Positions 40,986-50,664 of a DNA stretch of 64,000 nt are shown one piece after another. The translations under genes and the position numbers were made by a program. How positions within the stretch are numbered: position 1 is the first letter of the stretch; every line of letters starts with the position of its first letter. The notes under the pieces were generated by a model. That model made no database searches. It was not told where the DNA came from and was given only the letters and a program-made list of their open reading frames with translations. This DNA comes from Winogradskyella sp. (GTDB lineage Bacteria > Bacteroidota > Bacteroidia > Flavobacteriales > Flavobacteriaceae): the NCBI GenBank assembly GCA_002722255.1, contig PBLD01000009.1:98947-162946 (forward strand). The letters are read 5' to 3'.

Positions 40986-43835
40986 ATGGACACAACCTCT
41001 TTTGCACTTAGACACATTGGCCCAAACCAAGAACAAAAAAACGCAATGTTAGATACCATTGGTGCTTCTAGCATAGAGCAACTAGTTTCAGAAACTATAC
41101 CAGCAGGTATTAGATTAAAAAAAGACTTAGATCTAGAACCTGCAATGAGCGAACAAGAATATTTACAACATATAAATAAACTATCTCAGCTCAATAAAGT
41201 ATTCAAATCTTACATCGGTTTAGGGTACCATCCTTCTAATCTTCCGGCTGTTATTCAGCGAAATATTTTAGAAAATCCAGGCTGGTACACAGCTTACACA
41301 CCTTACCAAGCAGAAATTGCTCAAGGTCGTTTAGAAGCGTTATTAAATTTTCAAACTATGGTTATTGATTTAACAGGTATGGAAATTGCAAATGCATCAC
41401 TTTTAGACGAAAGTACTGCTGCTGCAGAAGCGATGAGTTTACTGTTTGCTGTTAGAGATCGTGCTCAGAAAAAAGCAGGTGTTAATAAATTCTTTGTTTC
41501 AGATTTAGTATTACCACAAACTATTGCGCTTTTAGAAACCAGAGCAACACCAATTGGTATTGAATTAGAAATTGGTAATGAAGCAGAATACAACCTATCT
41601 GAAGATTATTTTGGAGCACTTTTACAGTATCCTGGTAAAAACGGACAAATTACAGACATAAAATCTTTTATAGAAAAAGCCAATGCTCAAAACATAAAAG
41701 TAGCTGTAGCTGCAGATATTTTAAGCTTAGTAAAACTTGAGGCTCCTGGTAAATTTGGTGCTGATGTGGTTGTTGGCACAACACAACGATTTGGTATTCC
41801 AATGGGTTATGGTGGTCCTCACGCTGCATATTTTGCTACAAAGGAAGCCTATAAAAGAGACGTTCCTGGTCGTATTATTGGTGTTACAAAAGACACTAAT
41901 GGTAACAGAGCCCTACGTATGGCTTTACAAACCAGAGAACAACACATTAAAAGAGACAAAGCAACTTCTAACATTTGTACAGCACAGGTATTATTAGCTG
42001 TTATGGCAGGAATGTACGCTGTATATCACGGCCCAAAAGGTTTAGAATTTATTGCTAATAAAGTTCAGAATACCACAGCAACTTTAGCCACTGCTTTAGA
42101 AAAATTAGGTTTAGAGCAAGTTAACTCACATTATTTTGACACTATTCAAATAAAAGCAGATCCTGTAAAAGTAAAGTACGAAGCAGTAAAAAAAGAAGTT
42201 AACTTCTATTATCCAGATAACAATACTGTTACTATTGCTATAAATGAAACAACTACAATTTCAGACTTAAATGAAATTATTTCAATTTTTGAAGCAGTAA
42301 CAGAAACAACTACAGATGAGATTACATCAATTTCTGAAGCTAATACTATTCCAGATCACTTAAAACGCCAAACAGAATTTTTAACTTTTGATGTTTTTAA
42401 CGCTTACCATTCTGAAACAGAATTAATGCGCTACATTAAAAAATTAGAACGTAAAGATTTAGCTCTAAATCACTCTATGATTTCGTTAGGCTCTTGTACA
42501 ATGAAGCTTAATGCTGCATCAGAAATGTTACCACTTAGTTGGCCAAGTTGGGGGAATATGCATCCATTTGCTCCAAAAGAGCAAGCTGCTGGTTACCAAC
42601 TAATGCTAAACACATTAGAAAATCAGCTTACCGAAATTACTGGCTTTGCAGCAACATCTTTACAACCAAACTCTGGCGCACAAGGTGAATTTGCTGGTCT
42701 TATGGTTATTAAAGCCTATCACGAATCTCGTGGAGATCACCACAGAAATATTTGCTTAATTCCATCGTCAGCACACGGAACAAATCCTGCAAGTGCAGTT
42801 ATGGCAGGTATGAAAGTTGTTGTAACAAAAGCATCTGAAGATGGTAATATTGATGTAGATGATTTAAGAGAAAAAGCAGAACTACATAAGGATAATCTTT
42901 CTGCATTAATGGTAACTTACCCATCTACGCATGGTGTTTACGAATCTGCTATAAAAGAGATTACACAGATCATCCACGATAATGGTGGACAAGTCTACAT
43001 GGATGGAGCTAACATGAATGCTCAAGTTGGTTTAACCAATCCTGGAAATATTGGAGCAGATGTATGTCACCTTAACTTACACAAGACCTTTGCAATTCCT
43101 CACGGAGGTGGTGGTCCTGGTGTTGGTCCAATTTGTGTTGCAGAACAACTGGTACCTTTCTTACCTGGCAACCCAATTATAAAAACAGGTGGTCACCAAT
43201 CTATTTCGGCAATTTCAGCAGCTCCTTTTGGTTCTGCATTAGTATGTCTTATTTCTTATGGTTACATCTCAATGCTAGGTGCTAAAGGTCTGAAAGAAGC
43301 TACCGAAGCTGCAATTCTCAATGCCAACTACATTAAGGAACGTTTAGAAGGTTACTACCCAACATTATATACAGGTGAAAACGGAAGAGCTGCACACGAA
43401 ATGATAATTGATTGTCGTGATTTTAAAGCTAACGGCATCGAAGTTACAGATATTGCAAAGCGTTTAATGGATTATGGCTTTCATGCACCAACTGTATCAT
43501 TCCCTGTGGCAGGCACCATGATGATAGAACCTACCGAGAGTGAAAGCAAAGCTGAAATGGATCGTTTTTGTGATGCTATGATTTCTATTAGAAAAGAAAT
43601 AGACAATGCCTCTAAAGACGAACCCAATAACGTACTAAAAAATGCACCACATACACTAGAAATGCTTACTTCAGATGAATGGTTATTACCTTACAGTCGC
43701 GAAGCTGCAGCTTTCCCACTAGACTATATTAGAGATAATAAATTTTGGCCAAGTGTACGACGTGTAGATGATGCATATGGAGACAGAAATTTAATTTGTA
43801 GCTGTGCGCCTATTGAAGATTATATAGAAGCTTAA
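40986..43835 (+). CDS. gcvP: Glycine dehydrogenase (decarboxylating), P-protein of the glycine cleavage system
   Basis: 949 residues, the usual length for the fused alpha2-type P-protein with two PLP-fold halves. The start [12 protein letters not shown] is typical. The active half has [17 protein letters not shown] with the PLP lysine Lys700. The enzyme decarboxylates glycine and passes the aminomethyl group to the H-protein lipoyl arm, feeding one-carbon metabolism. gcvT and gcvH are not in this window. A strong terminator follows 15 bp after the stop. Confidence 0.97.
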   Translation: MDTTSFALRHIGPNQEQKNAMLDTIGASSIEQLVSETIPAGIRLKKDLDLEPAMSEQEYLQHINKLSQLNKVFKSYIGLGYHPSNLPAVIQRNILENPGWYTAYTPYQAEIAQGRLEALLNFQTMVIDLTGMEIANASLLDESTAAAEAMSLLFAVRDRAQKKAGVNKFFVSDLVLPQTIALLETRATPIGIELEIGNEAEYNLSEDYFGALLQYPGKNGQITDIKSFIEKANAQNIKVAVAADILSLVKLEAPGKFGADVVVGTTQRFGIPMGYGGPHAAYFATKEAYKRDVPGRIIGVTKDTNGNRALRMALQTREQHIKRDKATSNICTAQVLLAVMAGMYAVYHGPKGLEFIANKVQNTTATLATALEKLGLEQVNSHYFDTIQIKADPVKVKYEAVKKEVNFYYPDNNTVTIAINETTTISDLNEIISIFEAVTETTTDEITSISEANTIPDHLKRQTEFLTFDVFNAYHSETELMRYIKKLERKDLALNHSMISLGSCTMKLNAASEMLPLSWPSWGNMHPFAPKEQAAGYQLMLNTLENQLTEITGFAATSLQPNSGAQGEFAGLMVIKAYHESRGDHHRNICLIPSSAHGTNPASAVMAGMKVVVTKASEDGNIDVDDLREKAELHKDNLSALMVTYPSTHGVYESAIKEITQIIHDNGGQVYMDGANMNAQVGLTNPGNIGADVCHLNLHKTFAIPHGGGGPGVGPICVAEQLVPFLPGNPIIKTGGHQSISAISAAPFGSALVCLISYGYISMLGAKGLKEATEAAILNANYIKERLEGYYPTLYTGENGRAAHEMIIDCRDFKANGIEVTDIAKRLMDYGFHAPTVSFPVAGTMMIEPTESESKAEMDRFCDAMISIRKEIDNASKDEPNNVLKNAPHTLEMLTSDEWLLPYSREAAAFPLDYIRDNKFWPSVRRVDDAYGDRNLICSCAPIEDYIEA

Positions 43836-43850
43836 TATTTAATATAAATA

Positions 43851-43880
43851 AAAAAAGTGTCCAAATTGGACACTTTTTTT
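43851..43880 (+). terminator. Rho-independent terminator after gcvP
   Basis: AAAAAAGTGTCC-AAATT-GGACACTTTTTTT. The stem GTGTCC/GGACAC plus flanking A and T tracts pair over 12 bp. Confidence 0.88.
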
Positions 43881-44004
43881 ATTTTATTTTTAATAGAATT
43901 CATAATAATTGAGAATTTAAAAAAAATATCACTTTTACAAGATTAATTTATTCTCATGTATTAGAGTTTAACTAGTTTAGTAAATTAATAGCAAATTTTG
44001 AGGT

Positions 44005-45063
44005 ATGGGAATTAAGATCACAGGAACTGGTAGTTACATTCCAAAAAGTGTAGAAAAGAATGAAGATTTTCACCAGCATCAATTTTTAAATGCAGATGGT
44101 TCTACTATAGACTATCCAAATGAAGTCATTGTAGAAAAATTCAAAGCCATTACTGGTATTGTTGAACGTCGTTATGCAGATGATCAATTAGTTGCTTCAG
44201 ACATTGGTTTTCTTGCTGCCCAAAAAGCTATTGATGATGCCAGCATAGATCCAGAAACTATAGATTATATCATCTGTGCTCATAATTTTGGCGACGTAAA
44301 AGCTAACACTATTCAGAGTGATATTTTACCATGTCTAGCTTCACGCATTAAACACAGACTTCGCATCAAGAATCCTAAATGTGTTGCTTACGATATTTTA
44401 TTTGGTTGTCCTGGTTGGGTAGAAGGAGTTATACAAGCGCAGGCTTACATTAAAGCTGGCATGGCAAAACGCTGTCTTGTGATTGGTGCAGAAACTTTAT
44501 CTCGTGTTGTCGACAAACACGATAGAGACTCAATGATATATTCTGATGGTGCTGGCGCAAGTATTGTTGAAGCAACAGATGGTAATGATGGTATTTTAGC
44601 ACATGAATCTGCTTCATTCACTTATGATGAGGCATATTATTTATTCTTTGGAAATTCTAATAATAAAGACTTATGTCCTGACACGCGCTACATAAAAATG
44701 CATGGTCGTAAAATTTATGAATTTGCATTGACTAACGTAGCTCAAGCTATGAAAGATTGCTTAGAAAAAAGTGGTGTAGGCATTTCTGAAGTAAAGAAAG
44801 TACTGATCCATCAGGCTAACGAAAAAATGGATGAAGCTATTATAAAGCGTTTTTACAGACTTTTTAAAGCGAAGGCTCCAGAAGGTATTATGCCAATGAG
44901 CATTCATAAATTAGGAAACAGTTCCGTAGCAACTGTCCCTACCCTTTTCGACTTAATACGAAACAATAAACTCGAAGATCACCAAATCAATAAAGGAGAT
45001 GTTATTATATTTGCAAGTGTTGGCGCTGGTATGCATATCAACGCCATTGTTTACAGATATTAA
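44005..45063 (+). CDS. 3-oxoacyl-ACP synthase III family protein (KAS III, FabH-like)
   Basis: 352 residues, slightly longer than FabH (about 320). The catalytic triad is visible: Cys135 in FGCPGW, His269 in LIHQANEKMDE, Asn305 in LGNSSVATVP. The N-terminus ITGTGSYIPKSV and the ITGIVERRYA segment are typical. KAS III enzymes start fatty acid or polyketide-like chains by condensing an acyl-CoA with malonyl-ACP. Followed by a methyltransferase and a glycosyltransferase, it may serve a secondary lipid rather than primary fatty acid synthesis. Confidence 0.9.
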   Translation: MGIKITGTGSYIPKSVEKNEDFHQHQFLNADGSTIDYPNEVIVEKFKAITGIVERRYADDQLVASDIGFLAAQKAIDDASIDPETIDYIICAHNFGDVKANTIQSDILPCLASRIKHRLRIKNPKCVAYDILFGCPGWVEGVIQAQAYIKAGMAKRCLVIGAETLSRVVDKHDRDSMIYSDGAGASIVEATDGNDGILAHESASFTYDEAYYLFFGNSNNKDLCPDTRYIKMHGRKIYEFALTNVAQAMKDCLEKSGVGISEVKKVLIHQANEKMDEAIIKRFYRLFKAKAPEGIMPMSIHKLGNSSVATVPTLFDLIRNNKLEDHQINKGDVIIFASVGAGMHINAIVYRY

Positions 45064-45093
45064 TAAAACTATTACCGCTGTTGCGGAAATGTA

Positions 45094-45621
45094 ATGTACG
45101 AAAAAACATATCCTAACAAGCGATTTAAACTCACACTTCAGTTTTTACAAAAACACATTTCTACTTCTGAAACAATTTTAGATTTAGGTGTTAAAAATCC
45201 ATTTTCAGAAGTTATGCTTTCTGAAGGTTATACTGTTGAAAACACCAAAGGAGAAGACCTTGACGAAGACCGTTCTACAATAGAAAATTCTTCTGCCGAT
45301 GTTGTTACTGCATTTGAAATTTTTGAACACTTACTCTCTCCTTACGAGGTTTTAAAATCTATTAAGACCGAAAAACTTGTTATTAGCGTTCCTCTAAGAT
45401 TATGGTTTGCTTCAGCATACAGAAGTAAAACTGATAAATGGGACAGACATTACCATGAGTTTGAAGATTGGCAACTCGATTGGTTATTAGAAAAAACAGG
45501 CTGGAAAATTATAGACCGACAAAAATGGACCAATCCAGTAAAAAAAATCGGCATTAGACCGCTTTTAAGATACTTTACAAATCGGTATTATATTGTTTAT
45601 GCTGAAAGAATTTCCGGATAG
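45094..45621 (+). CDS. Class I SAM-dependent methyltransferase-like protein
   Basis: 175 residues. Motif I is weak: TILDLGVKNPFSEVML (near 30-45). SSADVVTAFEIFEHLLSPYE corresponds to the later core and DRHYHEFEDWQLDWLLEKTGWK to the C-terminal beta strand. The fold is methyltransferase, but a GxG loop is reduced to LGVKNP, so activity is uncertain. It lies 30 bp after the KAS III gene and 33 bp before the glycosyltransferase, consistent with one operon. Confidence 0.7.
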   Translation: MYEKTYPNKRFKLTLQFLQKHISTSETILDLGVKNPFSEVMLSEGYTVENTKGEDLDEDRSTIENSSADVVTAFEIFEHLLSPYEVLKSIKTEKLVISVPLRLWFASAYRSKTDKWDRHYHEFEDWQLDWLLEKTGWKIIDRQKWTNPVKKIGIRPLLRYFTNRYYIVYAERISG

Positions 45622-45654
45622 AATTCTTTAGATTTGAAATTTAGAATTTAGATA

Positions 45655-46506
45655 TTGAATTTCTACATCATCATACCAGCTCATAACGAAGAGGCTTTTA
45701 TTAGCAAAACACTAGAGTCATTAACAAAGCAAACACTTTTGCCTAAAAAGTTGGTTGTGGTAAATGATAATTCTACCGATAATACAGAAGCTGTAGTTGA
45801 TGGTTTTTCAAAAATGCATCCTTGGATTTCTCAGGTGATTTCAAAATCATCAGATCAGCATTTACCTGGTTCTAAAATCATAAATGCCTTTTACAAGGGT
45901 TTTGAAACTTTAGATGACAACTATGATGTGATTTGTAAGTTTGATGCAGACCTTATTTTTCCGGATAATTATTTAGAAACGCTGGCTAATCATTATAGTA
46001 AAAATCCTAAACTTGGTATGGCTTCTGGTTTTTGTTACATAGAAAAAGACAACCAATGGATTCTTGAAAACCTTACCAATAAAGATCATATTAGAGGTGC
46101 CTTGAAAGCTTATCGTAAAACCTGTTTTAATCAAATTGGGCAACTAAAACCTTCTATGGGTTGGGATACTGTAGATGAGTTATTAGCAAAATTTCATGGT
46201 TGGGACATTCTAACAGACGAATCACTTCATGTAAAACACCTGAAACCTACAGGACAATCTTACAACAAGGCTTCTAAATATCTGCAAGGCGAAGCGATGT
46301 ATAAAATGCGCTATGGTTTTTGGATTACTTTAATTTCTGCTATAAAATTAGCGTCGAAGAAAGGCAGCTTTAGATTATTCAAAAATTACATGGCTGGCTA
46401 TTTTAAAGCTAAATCCTTAAAAACTGAATTTCTGGTTTCTAAAGATGAAGGTAAGCTTATTAGAGACTTGCGTTGGAAAGGGATAAAGTCAAAATTCAAA
46501 CTATAG
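45655..46506 (+). CDS. Family 2 glycosyltransferase
   Basis: 283 residues from a TTG start (ATG is absent before the conserved FYIIIPAHNEEAFI). The start region IIPAHNEE, the nucleotide-binding VVNDNSTDNTE, and the metal-binding DADLIFP (about 100-106) are GT2 hallmarks. The enzyme likely transfers an activated sugar to a lipid or protein acceptor at the membrane. The acceptor is unknown; its neighbours (KAS III, methyltransferase) suggest a glycolipid. Confidence 0.88.
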   Translation: MNFYIIIPAHNEEAFISKTLESLTKQTLLPKKLVVVNDNSTDNTEAVVDGFSKMHPWISQVISKSSDQHLPGSKIINAFYKGFETLDDNYDVICKFDADLIFPDNYLETLANHYSKNPKLGMASGFCYIEKDNQWILENLTNKDHIRGALKAYRKTCFNQIGQLKPSMGWDTVDELLAKFHGWDILTDESLHVKHLKPTGQSYNKASKYLQGEAMYKMRYGFWITLISAIKLASKKGSFRLFKNYMAGYFKAKSLKTEFLVSKDEGKLIRDLRWKGIKSKFKL

Positions 46507-46519
46507 CTAAGTTTTAAAA

Positions 46520-46545
46520 CTGTCTTCGACAGGCTAAAACTGACA
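46520..46545. repeat. Short palindromic repeat fragment
   Basis: CTGTCTTCGACAGGCTAAAA then CTGACA. It forms a CTGTC-TTC-GACAG hairpin and lies between the convergent glycosyltransferase and nuclease genes. Likely a degenerate relative of the TCGA-type repeat. Confidence 0.55.
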
Positions 46546-46563
46546 TCTCCCTAACTAAACTTA

Positions 46564-47370
46564 TTAAAAACTCCAATTTTTATAACTGCTTGATGCTTCT
46601 ATTTTGTTTTCAATAGCATCATCTAGTTCTGGGAAGAAATCTATTCCTGTTAATTTTTCAACCTCATCTACTGATACCACAAACTTATATAATGGCATAT
46701 CTGAGTCATTATGATTCATCAGAAAAGCTAATACTTTCGGCTTTCCGTTGGTATTATCTAAAACAATTTTATAAAACTGATTTGGCACAGCAACACGCTC
46801 TTCGCCTATTGTTTTTAGACCGTCTTTTAAAACTCCTCCTGTAACCACAAAAACACCATCGTATTTTTTAGCCCAATACCTTACTTTCTGTTCTAATCTG
46901 TTCCATATACCAGCATTAAATTGATGTTCTTGCGGACTAATATTACTGGTTAAAAAAGTTTCATCGTGTGCAGCTTTACTAAACCTACGATCTCCTGCAG
47001 GACAAAGATGGCCTCGATCGTAACCCGATTGCTTATAATTTCTCCAATGTGCTGCTCCGCTTTTTACAGCATTATCAATTTCAAAATATGGTCGTTTGTG
47101 ATTTGTAGAACTCAGATGTGAGGACTTAAGTTCATATGCTACCCACTCTGCTTGTTCGTGTGGCTCACTATACGATAATGAATAGTTTTGATGATGCACA
47201 ATTTGACCTGTAGTACTAGTCGGTAAAAAGTATTCGTTGGTTTCTGTTTTGGGTTGTTTACCTTCTTCTACAATAGCCGATTTTTCTTCTGAATTTAGGT
47301 AATGCTCAAAAACATAAATAGCTATCAAAATTATGATAGCTATTATGGAATATAGTCGTTTTTTGTTCAA
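46564..47370 (-). CDS. DNA/RNA non-specific endonuclease
   Basis: 268 residues. An N-terminal hydrophobic segment (SIIAIIILIAIYVF) is a signal anchor. The NUC1 domain has the active motif DRGH (118-121, in GYDRGHLCPAGDRR), with the metal-binding Asn in LTSNISPQEHQFN. It cleaves DNA and RNA outside the cytoplasm, for nutrient use or extracellular-DNA turnover. It starts 9 bp after the stop of the phosphatase gene on the same strand. Confidence 0.9.
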   Translation of the reverse strand: MNKKRLYSIIAIIILIAIYVFEHYLNSEEKSAIVEEGKQPKTETNEYFLPTSTTGQIVHHQNYSLSYSEPHEQAEWVAYELKSSHLSSTNHKRPYFEIDNAVKSGAAHWRNYKQSGYDRGHLCPAGDRRFSKAAHDETFLTSNISPQEHQFNAGIWNRLEQKVRYWAKKYDGVFVVTGGVLKDGLKTIGEERVAVPNQFYKIVLDNTNGKPKVLAFLMNHNDSDMPLYKFVVSVDEVEKLTGIDFFPELDDAIENKIEASSSYKNWSF

Positions 47371-47378
47371 AATAAAGC

Positions 47379-49046
47379 CTAATCTATTACAAAACCTAAA
47401 GGTTGACCTGTAGCTCCATTAGGAAAACTAATCCCTAAAAGCGCAGAAATTGTTGGTGCTATATCTGGTATAACAGTTTTATTTACCGTTTCGCCATGTT
47501 TAATTCCTTTTCCGAAAAACAGTAATGGCACATGTGTGTCATAATTAAGTCCGCTACCATGTGTAGAGCCTGTTTTGCTGTAAGCAATGTGTGCTATATC
47601 ATCTACAATAATAACATCACCTGAACGCTTTTGGTTAAATCCATTTTGTAACAACGCTTCAATTCCTGTTGTAAAATTAGTGCTATTCATAGTTGTTGCT
47701 GTATACACCTTTGCGATGTTTGAATAACTGATTTGCTCATCTACCAAGGCTTGTTCTACATCATGAAGATTTAAGTTTAACTCTTTAAGCTTTGCCTTAT
47801 TTAAAAACACTTGGTTATTACTTATGTTTTCTACAATCTCTGTTGTACCATAAGTATCGGTTAAAAACTTATTGAATTTTTCTTTTCTAGAATTGTAGTC
47901 TAAATAGCCTGCTGGAATTTTTACGGACTGTAAATATGCTGGCACATCTACAGCGCCATGATCTGCCGTAAGAAAAACAGTGTATTCACCTTCGCCAACA
48001 TTCTCGTCTAAATAATTAAAGAATCTTTCTAAATCTTTATCTAATCGAATGTATGTATCTTCTACTTCTTTTGAGTTTACACCAAAATTATGACCTACAT
48101 AATCTGTTGAAGAAAAACTTACCGTTAATACATCGGTGTCATTATCCTGCCCTAAAGCTTCTCCTTCAATTGCTGCTAAAGCAAAGTCTAAGGTTAAACT
48201 ATTACCATAAGCCGTCGCTTTTAACACATCGTAACCTCCATTAGTATCTTTTAGTGCTGCTAAATCGTAAGGAAATGTTGCTGTTTCTTTACCTCTAAAT
48301 CCCTTTTCGTAATTATTAAGATCGCTACCACTTTCTACATAAGTCTCTATTGGTTGGTAGGTATCCCAAACTTTAAGGTAAGATTCGACAGCATCAGAGT
48401 CATTAAAATCTTCTACCCATTTTGGTAAATCATTTCTATAAAAGGTACTGGTAATCCATACTCCTTCATTCTTTCCATGAAACCAATATGCTGCATTTGC
48501 TGTATGACCTGCTGGTAAAATAGCACCTCTATCTTTTATAGCTATACCTATAGTTTTTCCACGCATTTGCGTAAATAGTCTATTCTCATCTGCAACGCTT
48601 GTGGTTAACATTCTGTGTGGAGACATTTTACCTGCCGAATGTTCGGTTCCTACAGAAGCTACAGAATCATCTTGCGCACAGTAAACAGATTCTTTAATAT
48701 CTTTATCGTACCAATTGTTAGAAATAATACCATGATATTTTGGCGTAGTACCTGTATAAACTGAAGTGTGTCCAGGTCCTGTATAAGTTGGTACATAATT
48801 AAAGTGGTTATTTTTACAATTAAAACCTTCGTTAATCATACGCATAAAACCGCCATTACCAAATTTAGACTCAAAACGTGTTAAGTAGTCGTAACGCATT
48901 TGGTCCACAACGATACCTACAACTAATTTAGGTTTTGAGCTGGTTTCTTTATTTGTATTTTCAACAATACTAACCTGTGTTTTCTCTTGTGCTCCACATG
49001 AACAAAACAAGGATAATAAAACAATTAAAGTGAAGATATTTTTCAT
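47379..49046 (-). CDS. Alkaline phosphatase-family lipoprotein (PafA-like)
   Basis: About 555 residues from the ATG at 49046, which gives a clean lipoprotein signal (MKNIFTLIVLLSLFCSC, Cys17); the ATG at 49061 would place the lipobox further in. The phosphodiesterase/phosphatase core shows VGIVVDQMRYDYL (metal Asp), YTGPGHTSVYTG with the nucleophile Thr, DYVGHNFG, and TADHGAV. This resembles PafA, the phosphate-insensitive alkaline phosphatase of Bacteroidota. The protein is outside the cytoplasm, tethered by lipid, and releases phosphate from organic esters. Confidence 0.88.
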   Translation of the reverse strand: MKNIFTLIVLLSLFCSCGAQEKTQVSIVENTNKETSSKPKLVVGIVVDQMRYDYLTRFESKFGNGGFMRMINEGFNCKNNHFNYVPTYTGPGHTSVYTGTTPKYHGIISNNWYDKDIKESVYCAQDDSVASVGTEHSAGKMSPHRMLTTSVADENRLFTQMRGKTIGIAIKDRGAILPAGHTANAAYWFHGKNEGVWITSTFYRNDLPKWVEDFNDSDAVESYLKVWDTYQPIETYVESGSDLNNYEKGFRGKETATFPYDLAALKDTNGGYDVLKATAYGNSLTLDFALAAIEGEALGQDNDTDVLTVSFSSTDYVGHNFGVNSKEVEDTYIRLDKDLERFFNYLDENVGEGEYTVFLTADHGAVDVPAYLQSVKIPAGYLDYNSRKEKFNKFLTDTYGTTEIVENISNNQVFLNKAKLKELNLNLHDVEQALVDEQISYSNIAKVYTATTMNSTNFTTGIEALLQNGFNQKRSGDVIIVDDIAHIAYSKTGSTHGSGLNYDTHVPLLFFGKGIKHGETVNKTVIPDIAPTISALLGISFPNGATGQPLGFVID

Positions 49047-49072
49047 AATTAAAAAGTGCATTTTTTGAACTT

Positions 49073-49080
49073 CAAAAATA
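49073..49080 (-). promoter_or_regulatory. -7 promoter box TATTTTTG for the phosphatase-nuclease pair
   Basis: Exact TAnnTTTG on the minus strand, 26 bp upstream of the ATG at 49046. Confidence 0.5.
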
Positions 49081-49159
49081 CAGTTTTTAAGACATCTTAA
49101 TTTAAATTAACATTAATAAACTCATCTTTTTTCATACTTTAGCAGTAAGAAATTCTTGC

Positions 49160-49897
49160 ATGAAGTACCTTCATAATATTGGCGCTTATTTTATAATGAT
49201 TAAAGATATTTTTCGCAAACCAACTAAATGGTCTGTGATGAAAACTTTAATTCTTAAAGACATTGACGACCTCATCATTGGTTCTCTTGGTATTGTTGCT
49301 TTCATTGGTTTTTTTGTTGGTGGAGTTGTTGCTATACAAACCTCATTAAATATTAGTAACCCATTAATACCAAAGTACCTTGTTGGTTTTGCAACAAGAC
49401 AATCTATAATACTTGAATTTGCACCTACATTTATCTCTATAATTATGGCTGGTAAAGTAGGCTCATTTATTACTTCTAGCATAGGTACAATGCGCGTTAC
49501 AGAGCAAATTGATGCCTTAGAAGTAATGGGAATTAATGCTATTAACTATTTAGTTTTCCCAAAGTTTATTGCGTTAACGCTATACCCTTTTGTAATTTCA
49601 ATTGCCATGTTCTTAGGAATATTAGGTGGTTTAGCTGCTTGTGTTTACGGTGGCTATGGGACATTAGAAGATTATGTTACAGGTATACAAAATGATTTTA
49701 TACCATTTCATATGGCATATGCATTTATAAAAACAATGGTTTTTGCATTTATTTTAGCAACCATACCTTCCTTTTATGGTTATTTTATGAAAGGCGGAGC
49801 TCTGGAAGTTGGTAAAGCCAGTACCACTTCTTTTGTGTGGACAAGTGTTGTTATTATTCTGCTAAACTTTTTATTAACCAGTTTACTTTTAGGCTAA
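49160..49897 (+). CDS. MlaE-family ABC permease
   Basis: 245 residues with about five to six membrane segments. The signature region AGKVGSFITSSIGTMRVTEQ and IDALEVMG at about 96-125 identifies MlaE/YrbE permeases, which move phospholipids between the two membranes. The gene overlaps the ATPase gene by 1 bp (TAATG). No MlaD-type substrate-binding gene follows, so the partner may be encoded elsewhere. Confidence 0.93.
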   Translation: MKYLHNIGAYFIMIKDIFRKPTKWSVMKTLILKDIDDLIIGSLGIVAFIGFFVGGVVAIQTSLNISNPLIPKYLVGFATRQSIILEFAPTFISIIMAGKVGSFITSSIGTMRVTEQIDALEVMGINAINYLVFPKFIALTLYPFVISIAMFLGILGGLAACVYGGYGTLEDYVTGIQNDFIPFHMAYAFIKTMVFAFILATIPSFYGYFMKGGALEVGKASTTSFVWTSVVIILLNFLLTSLLLG

Positions 49898-50664
49898 TGA
49901 TAGAAGTTAAAAACTTACATAAATCGTTTGGTGATGCCCACATTTTAAAAGGTATCTCTACTACTTTTGATAAAGGCAAAACCAATCTTATTATCGGTCA
50001 AAGTGGCTCTGGAAAAACTGTTTTTTTAAAATGTTTACTTGGGTTGTTTGATTATGAAAAAGGTAGTATTGCTTATGATGGTAAAATTTTTAGCAAGTTG
50101 AGTAGAGATGAGAGAACCGAGCTTCGTTCTGAAATTGGCATGGTATTTCAAGGTAGTGCGCTTTTTGATTCAATGACTATTGCAGAAAACGTGATGTTTC
50201 CGTTACGAATGTTTACTAAACAAAGTAAGAGTGAAATGGAAGATAGAGCTGATTTTGTTTTAAAACGTGTTAACTTACCTGATGCTCATAATAAAATGCC
50301 AAGTGAAGCTTCTGGTGGTATGCAAAAACGTGTTGCCATTGCCAGAGCGATTGTAAATAACCCAAAATATTTATTTTGTGATGAACCAAATTCTGGACTA
50401 GACCCAAGAACTTCTATAGTAATAGATAACCTTATTCAGGAAATTACGGATGAATACCAAATTACAACAGTCATCAATTCACATGACATGAATTCTGTTA
50501 TGGAAATTGGTGAAAAAATTGTTTTTCTTCAATATGGTCTCAAAGAATGGGAAGGCTCTAAAGACACTATTTTTAGAACAGATAACGAGGCTGTAACCAG
50601 TTTTGTTTACTCATCTGAATTATTTAAAAAAGTCCGTAGAATGTATATAGAAGAGAATCAATAA
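49897..50664 (+). CDS. MlaF-family ABC transporter ATPase
   Basis: 255 residues from the ATG at 49897 (MIEVKNLHKSFG); an in-frame upstream ATG at 49837 lies inside mlaE-like and adds unrelated residues. All ATPase motifs are canonical: Walker A GQSGSGKT, Q-loop FQGSALFDS, signature EASGGMQKRVAIARA, Walker B LFCDEPNSGLD, H-loop NSHDM. Forms the phospholipid transporter with the MlaE-like permease. Confidence 0.94.
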   Translation: MIEVKNLHKSFGDAHILKGISTTFDKGKTNLIIGQSGSGKTVFLKCLLGLFDYEKGSIAYDGKIFSKLSRDERTELRSEIGMVFQGSALFDSMTIAENVMFPLRMFTKQSKSEMEDRADFVLKRVNLPDAHNKMPSEASGGMQKRVAIARAIVNNPKYLFCDEPNSGLDPRTSIVIDNLIQEITDEYQITTVINSHDMNSVMEIGEKIVFLQYGLKEWEGSKDTIFRTDNEAVTSFVYSSELFKKVRRMYIEENQ

